A stretch of 64,000 bases of DNA from assembly GCA_902801415.1 (NCBI GenBank), contig CADCIK010000015.1:1-64000 (forward strand), read 5' to 3'. This DNA comes from an uncultured Lachnospiraceae bacterium. Its GTDB lineage: Bacteria > Bacillota > Clostridia > Lachnospirales > Lachnospiraceae. Within the stretch, counting starts at the first letter, position 1; each line of letters starts with the position of its first letter. Below are positions 34,801-42,963 of this stretch, piece by piece. The position numbers and the translations under genes were made by a program. Under the pieces are notes generated by a model that saw only the letters and a program-made list of their open reading frames with translations, did not search any database and was not told where the DNA came from.

Positions 34801-35616
34801 GACAGACTGCTGTCCCAGATGCTGTTCAGCGGCGAGATGGGAGACAGCCAGGAAGCGCTGCTCCTGCGGCAGTACAACAGGGGCGGAGCCCACAGAACAT
34901 TATCCGCGGCAGGCATAGCGCAGTACTGTCACTATGTTTTCGCGGAATGGCGCGATATGGATTCGCTGATCATGAATCTGATCACGGAAGCGGATCGGGA
35001 GGGGCACACTCTGCCCGCGATCTGCAGGCTGGCATACCTTAAGACGCTGGCAGAAGGCAATGCGAATTTTTCCGAGAAAGAAGCGGCGGCAGCGGAGCGA
35101 TTCCTGTCCTCCCTTTTGCGGGAAGAGATCGTGTTCCCCTTCTACAGGCAGTTTGCCGGCGCGGGGCCGGCACTCAGGCTCTACGACAGAGAGACGATGA
35201 TCGAATATCACAATCCCGCAGGCGCGCGCGGGGCCAGGGGCCATGTGGTCATTCACTGCGCACTGGACCGGGGCGGCAGACAGGAGCCCTTCATGGCCAG
35301 AGAAATGAAGGAAATGGTGCGAGGCTTCTATGTCAGTTCCTTCTTCCTGTTTTACGCGGAGCAGGTCCACTACTTTATCACGGATGACCCGGAGGAGAAG
35401 AATATAGTGGAGAGCGGCACGATCGGGCAGGACGCCAGGATCGATCTGGTACAGACGGACCGCTTCGCGCAGATCGACGCGATCTGCAGGGCGGCAGACC
35501 GCAGAGAACGGGAGAAGACAGCAGAACTCCTGCGGGAGTACACCAAGAAGGAGTATCTGACTAAGACGCTGTTCGGAACAGAGGAGGAGAGTAATGTTAT
35601 TTACCAGACTTCCTGA
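31828..35616 (+). CDS. very large DUF5717-like protein with Ig-like and TPR-like regions
   Basis: A cytosolic protein of 1262 residues with no signal peptide or membrane helix. Two beta-rich, Ig/hydin-like stretches near the N-terminus (about 10-125 and 215-315) are followed by a very long helical-repeat region with TPR-like spacing and a small beta-rich C-terminal domain. I recall the family as DUF5717, found in Lachnospiraceae beside DUF5716; function unknown. The start at 31828 is chosen because GGAG is eight bases before it; a TTG at 31789 and an ATG at 31861 are weaker. It overlaps the next gene by 23 bases. Confidence 0.8.
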   Translation: MGYREVYTASNMADEEYNISDKGLSITPEILRIQVNPGGIAEGQFVIAGPPGVSVTGFVTSDNFHMQPRRSSFSQNPDRISWRFDAGTLQEGDVSEGTIGIVSNRGEYRLPFKAEVISPQVAGKELSEISSQNTAAIRFLTLADEDWGSAVRLFYKKEFAQSLVTGEEKMLYRGLSQYPGNEQNVEEFLIAACGKDPVEFLTDVKDIRTEIFEIGGSARDTENPEYRITIRRRGWGYTKLKVTMSGSFLSPSSSYLEGGDFIGDTCTFTYKVERHRLHAGRNFGRIYLRSPYQEIQIPVEIIYRRRSDGRARQQRESRRALLEMMRHYERLRLAWSREAQGLAGGIDDGEWLRQADELIKRLSYLRRDSVLPRLYAAQLMLMENRIHQAVMELEGVRRRLAGVSADEVLEMGYSQYKGESEVEYCYRQFLTALAYHDADIITPRVGRILRERYRRNPSDWRIAWMMLQLLPEYAPGTPARWNFLKKQFLNGCRSPIMYLEAWDMVVADPEYLSLREDRRTGRYGGDAFERQLLLYALRKELLDCRIMEGVVERTERRREFSGSLFRTLTTAYGQERMRPLQLQILRSICTLLIRGGKTSPDSFVWYSRAVEKGLSIVRLSECFLQSMPEDYSGVIPDSIMRSTYRSTMLPLENRAYFYRYLYQNRKRYPDIYAQCQEDIRAFLQAQIEDHRMSDNLAALYTAALMDESIRPDNAGDLTKLSYLSHLRTTHMNMKKAVAVYAQSSKERVYPVENGNCIMPVYGEDNRIFLEDAQHNRYTASVPYTCDRMMDPVKAPDQVSLQEMSDLPFALEISGAAGDTFAVTPETLQYCEILVRSAGIADSYRIRLKLRLMDYYEKSGDMEKLRAVAGTLRPGDLQTEDRTRAIALMNRCGMDPEAADWIVTGGAEGCTAELLAGVALGAMEKARDDDAKEREAGRIAWAAFERGNRQSPILELILHTYDGLMEDLSRVRDAVMEAAQEDPDDPAFVMAEDRLLSQMLFSGEMGDSQEALLLRQYNRGGAHRTLSAAGIAQYCHYVFAEWRDMDSLIMNLITEADREGHTLPAICRLAYLKTLAEGNANFSEKEAAAAERFLSSLLREEIVFPFYRQFAGAGPALRLYDRETMIEYHNPAGARGARGHVVIHCALDRGGRQEPFMAREMKEMVRGFYVSSFFLFYAEQVHYFITDDPEEKNIVESGTIGQDARIDLVQTDRFAQIDAICRAADRREREKTAELLREYTKKEYLTKTLFGTEEESNVIYQTS

Positions 35617-36877
35617 GAAAAAATATCTTCTGGGGATCGACCTGACAGACCGCTTCTGTCAGCTCTCTTACCTGAATACGCGCCGGCTCGCGGCCGGGAT
35701 CGACCCGCACACATTCTCCTATGTGACCGGACGGGAGGAATTCAACATCCCTGCAGCCGCTTTCAGGAATCCGCAAAGCGGCGAGTGGGCTTACGGAAAC
35801 GAAGCGTATCAGAGGGCGGCGGAGGCCGGCAGGGAACCACTGACGCACCTTCTCACGCTGGCAGCAGGCGAGATGGGGGATGAAGCGAATGAGCAGGGCG
35901 GTGAATACACGCAGATCCTACTCGGATTTATGAGATATTGCCTGTCCCTGTTATCTGTTGAAGTAACGGCCGAAGAGACCGAGGCGGTGACCTTTACGAC
36001 CGAGGTCATGGACCGCAGTCATGCCGGATTCTTCAGGTTAGCCGCTGATATACTCTATCCGGGACTCGACAAGATCTCCTTTGAGGAGCATCTCAAATCC
36101 TTTTACCACTATGTGCTGATGCAGGACGAGGAACAGAGGAGACAGTCCATCCTTCTTGTGGACGGCTGGTCGGAAGCGGAGATCGTACTGCAGAGTCTTT
36201 CTTTTAATAAGAAGACGCGGCCCATCGTCTGCTTCCCGGGCGAGAGAAGGCTCCGGGTCCCCGCGGATGCGGACGCGGCGGAAAAGGACGGCATCCTTTA
36301 CGAAACTGTCAAAGAACTGATGCAGGAGAAGGAATTCTCCGCGGCCTATCTGACCGGTGAAACACTCAGCAGCGGCTGGATGAAGGATTCGCTGAACCTG
36401 ATCTGCAGAGGCAGAAGGGCTTTTCAGGGCGACACCCTTTACAGCAAAGGGGCAGCTTACAGCACAATGGCTGCATGCGGATTGGCCTCCAGGGCGGACA
36501 AGTACTTTTATCTGAGTTCGGACGCGCTCCGCTGCAATGTCGGAATGCAGTGCCTCAAGAAAGGACGCCCGGTCTATCAGGCGCTTCTGGACGCCGGAAC
36601 AGAGTGGTATGACGCGGCTTCCCAGATCGACATCATCCTGGAGGATGGAGACGAGATCGTATTGCTGCAGACGCCGGTCGACAGCGGCGGCCCCAGAGAG
36701 ATCGCCGTGAAACTGGAAAACATGCCGGAGAGGCCCAGAGCGACGACAAGGCTCAGAGTGAGACTCTCTATGACCGCGGCGGACCGCATGCGGATCGAAG
36801 CGGAGGACCTGGGATTTGGAGAGATCTTCCCGTCATCGGGAATGAAATGGGAACAGGAGATAGCCATCAATGGGTAG
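35594..36877 (+). CDS. DUF5716-like protein with Hsp70/actin-type ATPase fold
   Basis: A 427-residue protein whose N-terminus, 'KKYLLGIDLTDRFCQLSYL', has the phosphate-1 pattern of Hsp70/actin ATPases, and which continues with 'EAVTFTTEVMDRSHAGFF' (like the second strand set), 'HLKSFYHYVL', 'SILLVDGW' (phosphate-2-like), and 'AAYLTGETLSSGWMKDSL' then 'LYSKGAAYSTM' (adenosine-like). It lacks an Hsp70 substrate-binding domain; the last ~100 residues are beta-rich. I recall it as DUF5716. Tight coupling with the large repeat protein suggests the two form a machine. Confidence 0.8.
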   Translation: MLFTRLPEKKYLLGIDLTDRFCQLSYLNTRRLAAGIDPHTFSYVTGREEFNIPAAAFRNPQSGEWAYGNEAYQRAAEAGREPLTHLLTLAAGEMGDEANEQGGEYTQILLGFMRYCLSLLSVEVTAEETEAVTFTTEVMDRSHAGFFRLAADILYPGLDKISFEEHLKSFYHYVLMQDEEQRRQSILLVDGWSEAEIVLQSLSFNKKTRPIVCFPGERRLRVPADADAAEKDGILYETVKELMQEKEFSAAYLTGETLSSGWMKDSLNLICRGRRAFQGDTLYSKGAAYSTMAACGLASRADKYFYLSSDALRCNVGMQCLKKGRPVYQALLDAGTEWYDAASQIDIILEDGDEIVLLQTPVDSGGPREIAVKLENMPERPRATTRLRVRLSMTAADRMRIEAEDLGFGEIFPSSGMKWEQEIAING

Positions 36878-37709
36878 GAGTATTTTGACAACAGGGCGGA
36901 TCGCGGAGAAGCCCTACCGGATCAGGATCATTGACCGGAATGTCTATACAGTGGAGGAACTGTGCTATTCGCTGGCGCAGTGCGCGTCGTTTCTGGACGA
37001 GGATCTCATGGACCACGAGCTTCTGGTCTGGCTGGAGGAATCCTGCGGCCTTGCGGAACTGGCTTCACAGCTCCGCTCTCTTCTGCGGGGGCGGTGCGCG
37101 GTGGAGGACTTCGCCTCAGTGATCCTGCTCTATGTCGGATACCAGAGCGTCGCCGAAATAGAGAGGATCCGGGCCTCGATCTCCTCCGGAAAGGGGATGG
37201 AACCCTTCCAGCGCAGACTCAGCGAGGCCAGGTTCGCGGCTTCCCGGGGGCATATCACGCAGGCCATCGAGCTGATGGATGGCATTCTGGATGAGCTGCC
37301 GGAACTGGAGCGGGAGATGCGCGGCAGGATCTGGGCGGAAAAAGGACTCCTGTATGCCGGCGGATTCCGGTACGCGGAAGCGGCGGACTGCTATGGAAAA
37401 GCATGGCGGCTCTCCGGCAGCAGGCAGAACTGCCTCAGATACCTGGCGGCGCTGCAGTTTTCCATTCCCGAAGACGCCTTTGCCGAATACATAGGCGGAC
37501 ATCCCGAACTGGAGGACGCGGCTGCTGAACTTGCGCGGATCACGGCGCAGGCAGAGCGCGAGTGGAAAAACGGCACAGCGGGCAGGCAGAACAAGCGCCT
37601 TGCCGGCTACCTCCGCAACGGGCAGGCTAAGTCTTTTGACAACTACGCGCAGCAGAGAATACGGGAACTTCGGGACCAGTTCAGGGCGGACAACGCGCCT
37701 TCTTTCTGA
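36870..37709 (+). CDS. uncharacterised helical-repeat protein of the DUF5717/5716 operon
   Basis: A 279-residue cytosolic protein. Residues 1-90 contain 'YTVEELCYSLAQCASFLDE' and a helical domain; about 130-200 have TPR-like helices ('AIELMDGILDELPELEREMRG', 'YAEAADCYGKAWRLS'); the basic C-terminus ends 'DNYAQQRIRELRDQF'. It has no family name that I recognise. It overlaps the ATPase gene by eight bases and is the last gene of the three-gene operon, so it likely acts with the other two. Confidence 0.7.
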   Translation: MGRSILTTGRIAEKPYRIRIIDRNVYTVEELCYSLAQCASFLDEDLMDHELLVWLEESCGLAELASQLRSLLRGRCAVEDFASVILLYVGYQSVAEIERIRASISSGKGMEPFQRRLSEARFAASRGHITQAIELMDGILDELPELEREMRGRIWAEKGLLYAGGFRYAEAADCYGKAWRLSGSRQNCLRYLAALQFSIPEDAFAEYIGGHPELEDAAAELARITAQAEREWKNGTAGRQNKRLAGYLRNGQAKSFDNYAQQRIRELRDQFRADNAPSF

Positions 37710-37738
37710 GGAGAGACTTACTTTTACCCATCAGCGTG

Positions 37739-37766
37739 TTGAAATTGAAAAAAATATTGTTATACT
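37739..37766 (+). promoter_or_regulatory. promoter of purB
   Basis: TTGAAA at 37739-37744 and TATACT at 37761-37766 with a 16-base spacer; the leader to the purB start is about 100 bases. No purine riboswitch shape is obvious in it. Confidence 0.6.
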
Positions 37767-37871
37767 GTATAAGGTCATAAAACAAGTACAAGAAACCGTT
37801 TATTATATTGCGAAGCGGCGTCGGCGCACCCTTGCGGACGGCAGCCGCTGCCAAACAGAAAGGAAAACAGC

Positions 37872-39305
37872 ATGGCAAATGACAGATATGTGAGCCCTCT
37901 TTCCGAGAGATACGCAAGCAGAGAGATGCAGTATATCTTCTCTCCCGACATGAAGTTCAGAACGTGGAGAAAACTGTGGATCGCGCTGGCAGAGACAGAG
38001 AAGGAGCTGGGACTTCCGATCACGGATGAGCAGATCGCGGAGCTCAAGGAACACGCCGATGATATCAACTATGCGGAAGCGAAGGCGCGTGAGAAGATCG
38101 TCCGCCACGACGTTATGAGCCATGTCTATGCATATGGACTGCAGTGCCCCAAGGCGAAGGGCATCATCCATCTCGGCGCGACAAGCTGCTACGTGGGAGA
38201 TAATACCGATGTGATCATCATGCGCGAAGCGCTCCGCCTGGTACGCAGGAAACTGATCAATGTTTTGGCAGAGCTTTCCAAGTTCGCAGACGCCTACAAG
38301 AGTCTTCCGACGCTGGGCTTTACCCACTTCCAGCCCGCGCAGCCCACGACAGTGGGAAAGAGAGCGACTCTCTGGATGCAGGAATTCTATCTGGCGCTCG
38401 GCGAAGTCGAACATGTCCTTTCCGGCCTGAAGCTCCTCGGCAGCAAGGGAACGACCGGAACGCAGGCCTCCTTCCTTGAACTCTTCGACGGAGACCTCGA
38501 CAAGGTGGACCGCCTGGATCCCATGATCGCGGAAAAGATGGGATTTGACAGCTGCATGCCGGTATCCGGCCAGACCTATCCCAGGCTTGTTGATACGATC
38601 GTCCTGAACGCGCTCGGGATCGTCGCTTCCGCCGCTATGAAGATGGGTACGGATATCCGTCTCCTGCAGCACCTCAAGGAAGTGGAGGAGCCTTTTGAGA
38701 AGAGCCAGATCGGTTCAAGCGCGATGGCCTACAAGAGAAATCCCATGCGCAGCGAGCGCATCTGCTCCCTTTCCCGCTATGTGATGATCGACGTGCTCAA
38801 TCCGGCGGTCACTGCGGGCACCCAGTGGTTTGAGAGAACCCTGGACGATTCCGCCAACAAGAGACTTTCCGTCGCGGAAGGCTTTCTCGCGATCGACGGC
38901 GTGCTCGATCTGTGTCTCAACGTCACAGACGGCCTCAAGGTCTATCCCAAGGTCATTGAGAAGCGCCTGATGTCCGAGCTTCCCTTCATGGCGACTGAGA
39001 ATATTATGATGGACGCTGTCAAACTGGGCGGCGACAGACAGGAACTCCACGAGAGGATCCGCGAGCTGTCCATGGAAGCAGGCAGACGTGTCAAGGAGGA
39101 GGGTCTCGACAACAACCTCCTCGAACTGATCGCCGCGGATCCGGCTTTCCACATGAGCCTTGACGAACTGAAAAAGTCCATGGAACCGGCCAGATACATC
39201 GGCTGCGCGCCGCACCAGGTCGATAAGTTCCTGAACGAGGTGATCAGGCCGCTTCTGGAAGCTAATAAGGATATTCTCGGAGAGAAGGCGGAGATCAACG
39301 TCTGA
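37872..39305 (+). CDS. purB: adenylosuccinate lyase
   Basis: Acts twice in purine synthesis: splits SAICAR to AICAR and adenylosuccinate to AMP, releasing fumarate. The fumarase/aspartase superfamily signature is 'SSAMAYKRNPMRSERI'; other blocks are 'HDVMSHVYAY', 'IHLGATSCYVGDNTD' and 'GFTHFQPAQPTTVGKR'. At 477 residues it belongs to the longer type common in Clostridia. It is followed by purA, so the two AMP-branch enzymes are made together. Confidence 0.96.
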   Translation: MANDRYVSPLSERYASREMQYIFSPDMKFRTWRKLWIALAETEKELGLPITDEQIAELKEHADDINYAEAKAREKIVRHDVMSHVYAYGLQCPKAKGIIHLGATSCYVGDNTDVIIMREALRLVRRKLINVLAELSKFADAYKSLPTLGFTHFQPAQPTTVGKRATLWMQEFYLALGEVEHVLSGLKLLGSKGTTGTQASFLELFDGDLDKVDRLDPMIAEKMGFDSCMPVSGQTYPRLVDTIVLNALGIVASAAMKMGTDIRLLQHLKEVEEPFEKSQIGSSAMAYKRNPMRSERICSLSRYVMIDVLNPAVTAGTQWFERTLDDSANKRLSVAEGFLAIDGVLDLCLNVTDGLKVYPKVIEKRLMSELPFMATENIMMDAVKLGGDRQELHERIRELSMEAGRRVKEEGLDNNLLELIAADPAFHMSLDELKKSMEPARYIGCAPHQVDKFLNEVIRPLLEANKDILGEKAEINV

Positions 39306-39359
39306 CCCATAGCAGGTTTTGTCCGATTTTGTCCGATAAGGAGATATGGAGGTAGAAGT

Positions 39360-40652
39360 ATGGTAAAAGCAGTGGTAGGCGCCAACTGGGGCGACGAGGG
39401 CAAAGGAAAGATCACGGATACGCTCGCTGATTCCGCGGATGTGGTCATCCGCTTTCAGGGAGGCGCAAACGCAGGTCATACGATCGTTAATCAGTACGGA
39501 AAATTCGCGCTTCACACGCTTCCGTCCGGTGTATTCCACCAGAATGTGATGAACATCATCGGAAACGGCGTGGCGCTCAACGTACCGATCCTGTTCAAGG
39601 AGATGCAGAATATTATTGAGAAAGGCGTTCCCGCACCGCAGCTGATGATCTCCGACAGGTGCCAGATCGTGATGCCTTATCACATCCTTTTCGATCAGCT
39701 TGAAGAAGAGAGACTTGCCGGCAAGTCGTTCGGCTCCACAAAGTCCGGCATTGCGCCTTTTTATTCCGACAAATACGCGAAGATCGGTTTCCAGGTCAAC
39801 GAACTGTTTCAGGAGGAATCCGTTCTCGCGGAGAAGATCGCGGATGTATGTGTTAAAAAGGACATCCTTCTTCAGCATCTCTATCACACGGATCCGATCG
39901 ATCAGAAGGAACTTCTGGAGACGCTTCTGACATACCGCGATATGATCGCGCCTTATGTCGGAAATGTCGCGGAGTATCTTGAGCAAGCGATCAAAGAAGA
40001 CAAGACAATCCTTCTTGAGGGCCAGCTCGGCACAATGAAGGATCCGGACCACGGCATTTATCCCATGGTCACGTCCTCCAGTACACTGGCAGCTTACGGC
40101 GCGATCGGCGCGGGCCTTCCGCCGTATGCTATTGAGAAGATCGTCGTAGTCAATAAGGCGTATTCTTCTGCAGTCGGCGCGGGCGAGTTCACATCCGAGA
40201 TCTTCGGAGACGAGGCGGAAGAGCTTCGCAGAAGAGGCGGCGACGGCGGCGAGTACGGCGCAACGACCGGAAGACCCAGAAGAGTCGGCTGGTATGACTG
40301 CGTGGCGTCCAAATACGGCTGCCGCCTGCAGGGCGCTACCGACGTGGCGTTTACGGTCCTGGACGTACTGGGATATCTGGACGAGATCCCGGTCTGTGTC
40401 GCTTATGAGATCGACGGCGTGGAGACAACGGAATTCCCTGTGACCCATCTTCTCAAAAAAGCGAAGCCCGTCTGGAAGAAACTTCCGGGCTGGAAGTGCG
40501 AGATCCGCGGCATTAAGAATTACGAGGATCTGCCCGAGAACTGCAGAAATTATATTGAGTTCATCGAGAAGGAGATCGGCTATCCGATCACTATGGTATC
40601 AAACGGCCCCGGAAGAGAGGATATCATCTACCGCAAGTCCGCGCTGTCATAA
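39360..40652 (+). CDS. purA: adenylosuccinate synthetase
   Basis: Joins IMP and aspartate using GTP, the first step from IMP to AMP. The N-terminal GTP/IMP motif is WGDEGKGK (residues 10-17), with 'RFQGGANAGHT', 'GQLGTMKDPDHGIYPMVTSS' and 'EYGATTGRPRRVGWYDC' later. At 430 residues it is the normal length. A 10-bp direct repeat (TTTTGTCCGA twice) stands in the 54-base gap after purB. Confidence 0.96.
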   Translation: MVKAVVGANWGDEGKGKITDTLADSADVVIRFQGGANAGHTIVNQYGKFALHTLPSGVFHQNVMNIIGNGVALNVPILFKEMQNIIEKGVPAPQLMISDRCQIVMPYHILFDQLEEERLAGKSFGSTKSGIAPFYSDKYAKIGFQVNELFQEESVLAEKIADVCVKKDILLQHLYHTDPIDQKELLETLLTYRDMIAPYVGNVAEYLEQAIKEDKTILLEGQLGTMKDPDHGIYPMVTSSSTLAAYGAIGAGLPPYAIEKIVVVNKAYSSAVGAGEFTSEIFGDEAEELRRRGGDGGEYGATTGRPRRVGWYDCVASKYGCRLQGATDVAFTVLDVLGYLDEIPVCVAYEIDGVETTEFPVTHLLKKAKPVWKKLPGWKCEIRGIKNYEDLPENCRNYIEFIEKEIGYPITMVSNGPGREDIIYRKSALS

Positions 40653-40694
40653 GAATGTGATCAGCTCCGGATCAGAGGTATAGAGAGTTATAAT

Positions 40695-41303
40695 ATGAAG
40701 ATTAATACAGTGATTTTTGACATAGGCGGCGTCATGGTCGGATTGGGGAGGATGCGCTTCTTTCAGCAGTTCGGCTATCCGCAGGAGATCTGCGAGCGGG
40801 TCATGAACAGTACTGTGAAAAGCCCCTACTGGAAAGAACTGGACAGAGGGGTGCTCACGGACGAGGAGATCATTGACCTCTTTGTGAAGGACGCGCCTGA
40901 GCTTGAGAAAGAGATCCGGCACTGCATGGAAAATGTGCACGGGATCGTATACAGACTGGATACATCTATTCCGTGGATCCAGTCGCTGAAGGCTGCGGGC
41001 AAAAAGGTCCTGTATCTGTCCAACTATTCCATGAAAGTGGCCAGGGATAACGAGGATGCGATGGACTTCCTGTCCTATATGGACGGAGGTCTGCTGTCCT
41101 GTGACTACAATGTCATCAAGCCGGATCCCGCTTTCTATCAGATCCTGATCGACAAGTATGACCTGGTGCCTTCCGAGTGCGTATTTCTTGATGATCTGGA
41201 GGCCAATCTCGCGGGGGCGAGAGAACTCGGCATCCACACGATCCGGGTGAAGGATCACGAGCAGGCGGCGGCCGAACTCGAGAAACTATTGGAGGACTCG
41301 TAA
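40695..41303 (+). CDS. HAD superfamily hydrolase, subfamily IA
   Basis: A 202-residue phosphatase-like protein. Motif I is 'VIFDIGGVMV' with the nucleophilic aspartate; motif II 'VLYLSNYS'; motif III lysine in 'CDYNVIKPDPAFYQ'; motif IV 'CVFLDDLEANLAGAR'. Similar proteins (YihX type) dephosphorylate sugar phosphates, but the substrate cannot be told. It is followed without a gap by the small membrane protein gene. Confidence 0.88.
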   Translation: MKINTVIFDIGGVMVGLGRMRFFQQFGYPQEICERVMNSTVKSPYWKELDRGVLTDEEIIDLFVKDAPELEKEIRHCMENVHGIVYRLDTSIPWIQSLKAAGKKVLYLSNYSMKVARDNEDAMDFLSYMDGGLLSCDYNVIKPDPAFYQILIDKYDLVPSECVFLDDLEANLAGARELGIHTIRVKDHEQAAAELEKLLEDS

Positions 41304-41672
41304 ATGAGCACAAATGAGAAACCGAATGCAGGCGCCTCCGGGCAGAAGGCTCCCTGGACTGTCAAGAGAATAGCGGCTGTCGCGGGCATTGTCCTTCTTG
41401 TGGCCATGTATGTTGTGACGCTTATCAGCGCGCTCATAGGTACGCCCGGCGCGGCAAAGCTGTTTCGCTTCAGCCTCGGAATGACGATCGCAGTGCCGAT
41501 CTTTCTGTGGATCTTTATCTGGTGCGTCGGCAAGCTCACGGGTAAGGACAGTATGGCGAGCCTTGATCTTCTGAATTCCAATCCCAAAGAGAGGGAGAAA
41601 ATGGAGAAGGCTCTGCAGGAAGAGATGCAGAAGGAGAACAAAGGCGTCGGCCAGGACAGAAACCGGCGCTGA
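41304..41672 (+). CDS. small membrane protein of unknown function
   Basis: A 122-residue protein with two transmembrane helices (about 22-46 and 57-77), the first preceded by basic residues, and a charged C-terminal tail rich in Glu and Lys. I recognise no family name. It begins one base after the HAD gene stop and is probably co-transcribed with it. Confidence 0.7.
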   Translation: MSTNEKPNAGASGQKAPWTVKRIAAVAGIVLLVAMYVVTLISALIGTPGAAKLFRFSLGMTIAVPIFLWIFIWCVGKLTGKDSMASLDLLNSNPKEREKMEKALQEEMQKENKGVGQDRNRR

Positions 41673-41697
41673 TCAGAATTAAAACAGGAGGCGCATC

Positions 41698-41871
41698 ATG
41701 AAGAGGCGCAGCTCCCGCATATCAGTCAAAATATCGTCAAAATATTGCTCACTGGCGCTTGACATAAGGCATCAGGAGTGGTATCGTAATGCAGTACGTG
41801 AAAAGACACGTAGTTGGTACAATAAAGCAGAGTTACCGCTCTCACCCAACGGCGCAGGCTTTTGTGGTTAA
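41698..41871 (+). CDS. possible small protein, 57 residues, ahead of infC
   Basis: An ATG with AGGAGG six bases upstream opens a 57-codon frame, ending at TAA. The product would be basic (begins MKRRSSRISVKISSKY) without a signal or membrane helix. The frame starts 26 bases after the previous gene and runs across the infC promoter and the first part of its leader, so it could be a real small protein of the upstream transcript or a chance frame with a good ribosome site. Confidence 0.35.
   Translation: MKRRSSRISVKISSKYCSLALDIRHQEWYRNAVREKTRSWYNKAELPLSPNGAGFCG
41759..41787 (+). promoter_or_regulatory. promoter of the infC-rpmI-rplT operon
   Basis: TTGACA at 41759-41764 and TATCGT at 41782-41787, spacer 17. 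Transcription should start near 41794 and give a leader of about 200 bases. Confidence 0.6.
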
Positions 41872-41999
41872 TACCAATCGATCATTACAGACGGATTTCT
41901 GCCATAGGCAGCGGCCGGTTTGTGAGAATGCGATTTGTGACAGCGGTGCAGATGAGTACCGCTGTTTTTCTTTTGTCATAAGTTGTGGAGGGTACAGCA
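41794..41999 (+). ncRNA. structured leader of the IF3 operon (ribosomal protein L20 leader type)
   Basis: The ~200-base leader starts with the hairpin ACGTG-AAAAGA-CACGT (41796-41811), continues through further self-complementary segments and ends in a clear terminator hairpin just before infC. In Firmicutes, L20 binds such leaders and causes early termination. I infer the same here from position and terminator; I cannot verify the L20-binding pseudoknot by eye. Confidence 0.6.
41940..41974 (+). terminator. attenuator terminator upstream of infC
   Basis: ACAGCGGT (41940-41947) pairs perfectly with ACCGCTGT (41958-41965) around a 10-base loop, followed by TTTTCTTTT. It lies between the promoter and infC, so it must be an attenuator. 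Confidence 0.85.
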
Positions 42000-42521
42000 A
42001 TCAGAAACAATAACGACAATTTATTCATTAATGAACAGATCCGTGACAGAGAAGTTCGAGTGATCGGCGCGGACGGCGAGATGCTCGGAATCATGTCTGC
42101 GGCGGAAGCAAGAAAACTGGCGGAAGAAGCAGACCTTGACCTGGTCAAGATTTCTCCCGGTGCGAAGCCCCCGGTGTGCAAGATCATCGATTACGGCAAG
42201 TACAAGTACGAGAAGACCAGAAAAGAGAAGGATGCCAAGAAGAAGCAGCACACCGTCGAGATCAAGGAGATCCGTATGTCTCCCAACATCGACACCAACG
42301 ATCTTCAGACCAAGATCAACGCTGCGAGAAAGTTCCTGACAAAGGGTGACCGCGTGAAAGTTACACTTCGTTTCCGCGGACGCGAAATGGCGCACATGCA
42401 GCAGAGCGCGCACATCCTCACTGATTTTGCGGATGCTCTTAAGGACTGCGCTATGGTCGACAAGGCCCCCAAGGTTGAGGGAAGAAGTCTTACTATGTTT
42501 CTTGCCGGCAAGAAACAGTGA
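42000..42521 (+). CDS. infC: translation initiation factor IF-3
   Basis: Binds the 30S subunit, prevents premature 50S joining and checks start codons. The coding start is most probably ATC at 42000: GGAGGG stands at 41987-41992, seven bases before it, and the protein then begins like other IF-3s (IRNNNDNLFINEQIRDREVR). No ATG exists at that place, and the in-frame GTG at 41985 sits on the Shine-Dalgarno. A non-standard AUU/AUC start is a known hallmark of infC, allowing IF-3 to repress its own translation. Length 173 residues. Confidence 0.93.
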   Translation: MRNNNDNLFINEQIRDREVRVIGADGEMLGIMSAAEARKLAEEADLDLVKISPGAKPPVCKIIDYGKYKYEKTRKEKDAKKKQHTVEIKEIRMSPNIDTNDLQTKINAARKFLTKGDRVKVTLRFRGREMAHMQQSAHILTDFADALKDCAMVDKAPKVEGRSLTMFLAGKKQ

Positions 42522-42679
42522 TCTATCAGGGGATGACCTGTACAGATCGCCGCGCGGCGAAGCCGCCGCAGCCGGTTTGAATAGAGAATGCTGTCAGGTA
42601 CTTAGATGACAGAGAACCAGAACTGCAATCGAGAAGCGTGGACCCGGGTCCATGTTTTGGCACAAAGGAGGTAAATACA

Positions 42680-42877
42680 ATGCCCAAGATGAAAACTAAG
42701 AGAGCAGCTGCAAAGCGCTTCAAAATGACAGGCACCGGCAAACTTTTGAGATTCAAAGCCAACAAGCGCCACATCCTGACCAAGAAGACCACAAAGAGGA
42801 AGAGAAGCCTCAGAAAGCCTATTCTGGCAGATGCTACCAACGTTAAGACAATGAAGAAGATCATGCCTTATCTCTGA
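42680..42877 (+). CDS. rpmI: 50S ribosomal protein L35
   Basis: 65 residues, very basic, starting [20 protein letters not shown], the standard L35 N-terminus. AAAGGAGG precedes the ATG at 42680. It lies between infC and rplT as in nearly all bacteria. Confidence 0.97.
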   Translation: MPKMKTKRAAAKRFKMTGTGKLLRFKANKRHILTKKTTKRKRSLRKPILADATNVKTMKKIMPYL

Positions 42878-42963
42878 TCGGGATGACGCAGTGATCCGCA
42901 GTACCAGATTTAGAAGTAACGCACAATGTAATTGTGCCTGACATATAATGGAGGATAGATAAA

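Noticed and set aside
38715..40448. 577-codon open frame on the minus strand
   Set aside because: Antisense to purB and purA, low-complexity translation, no ribosome site.
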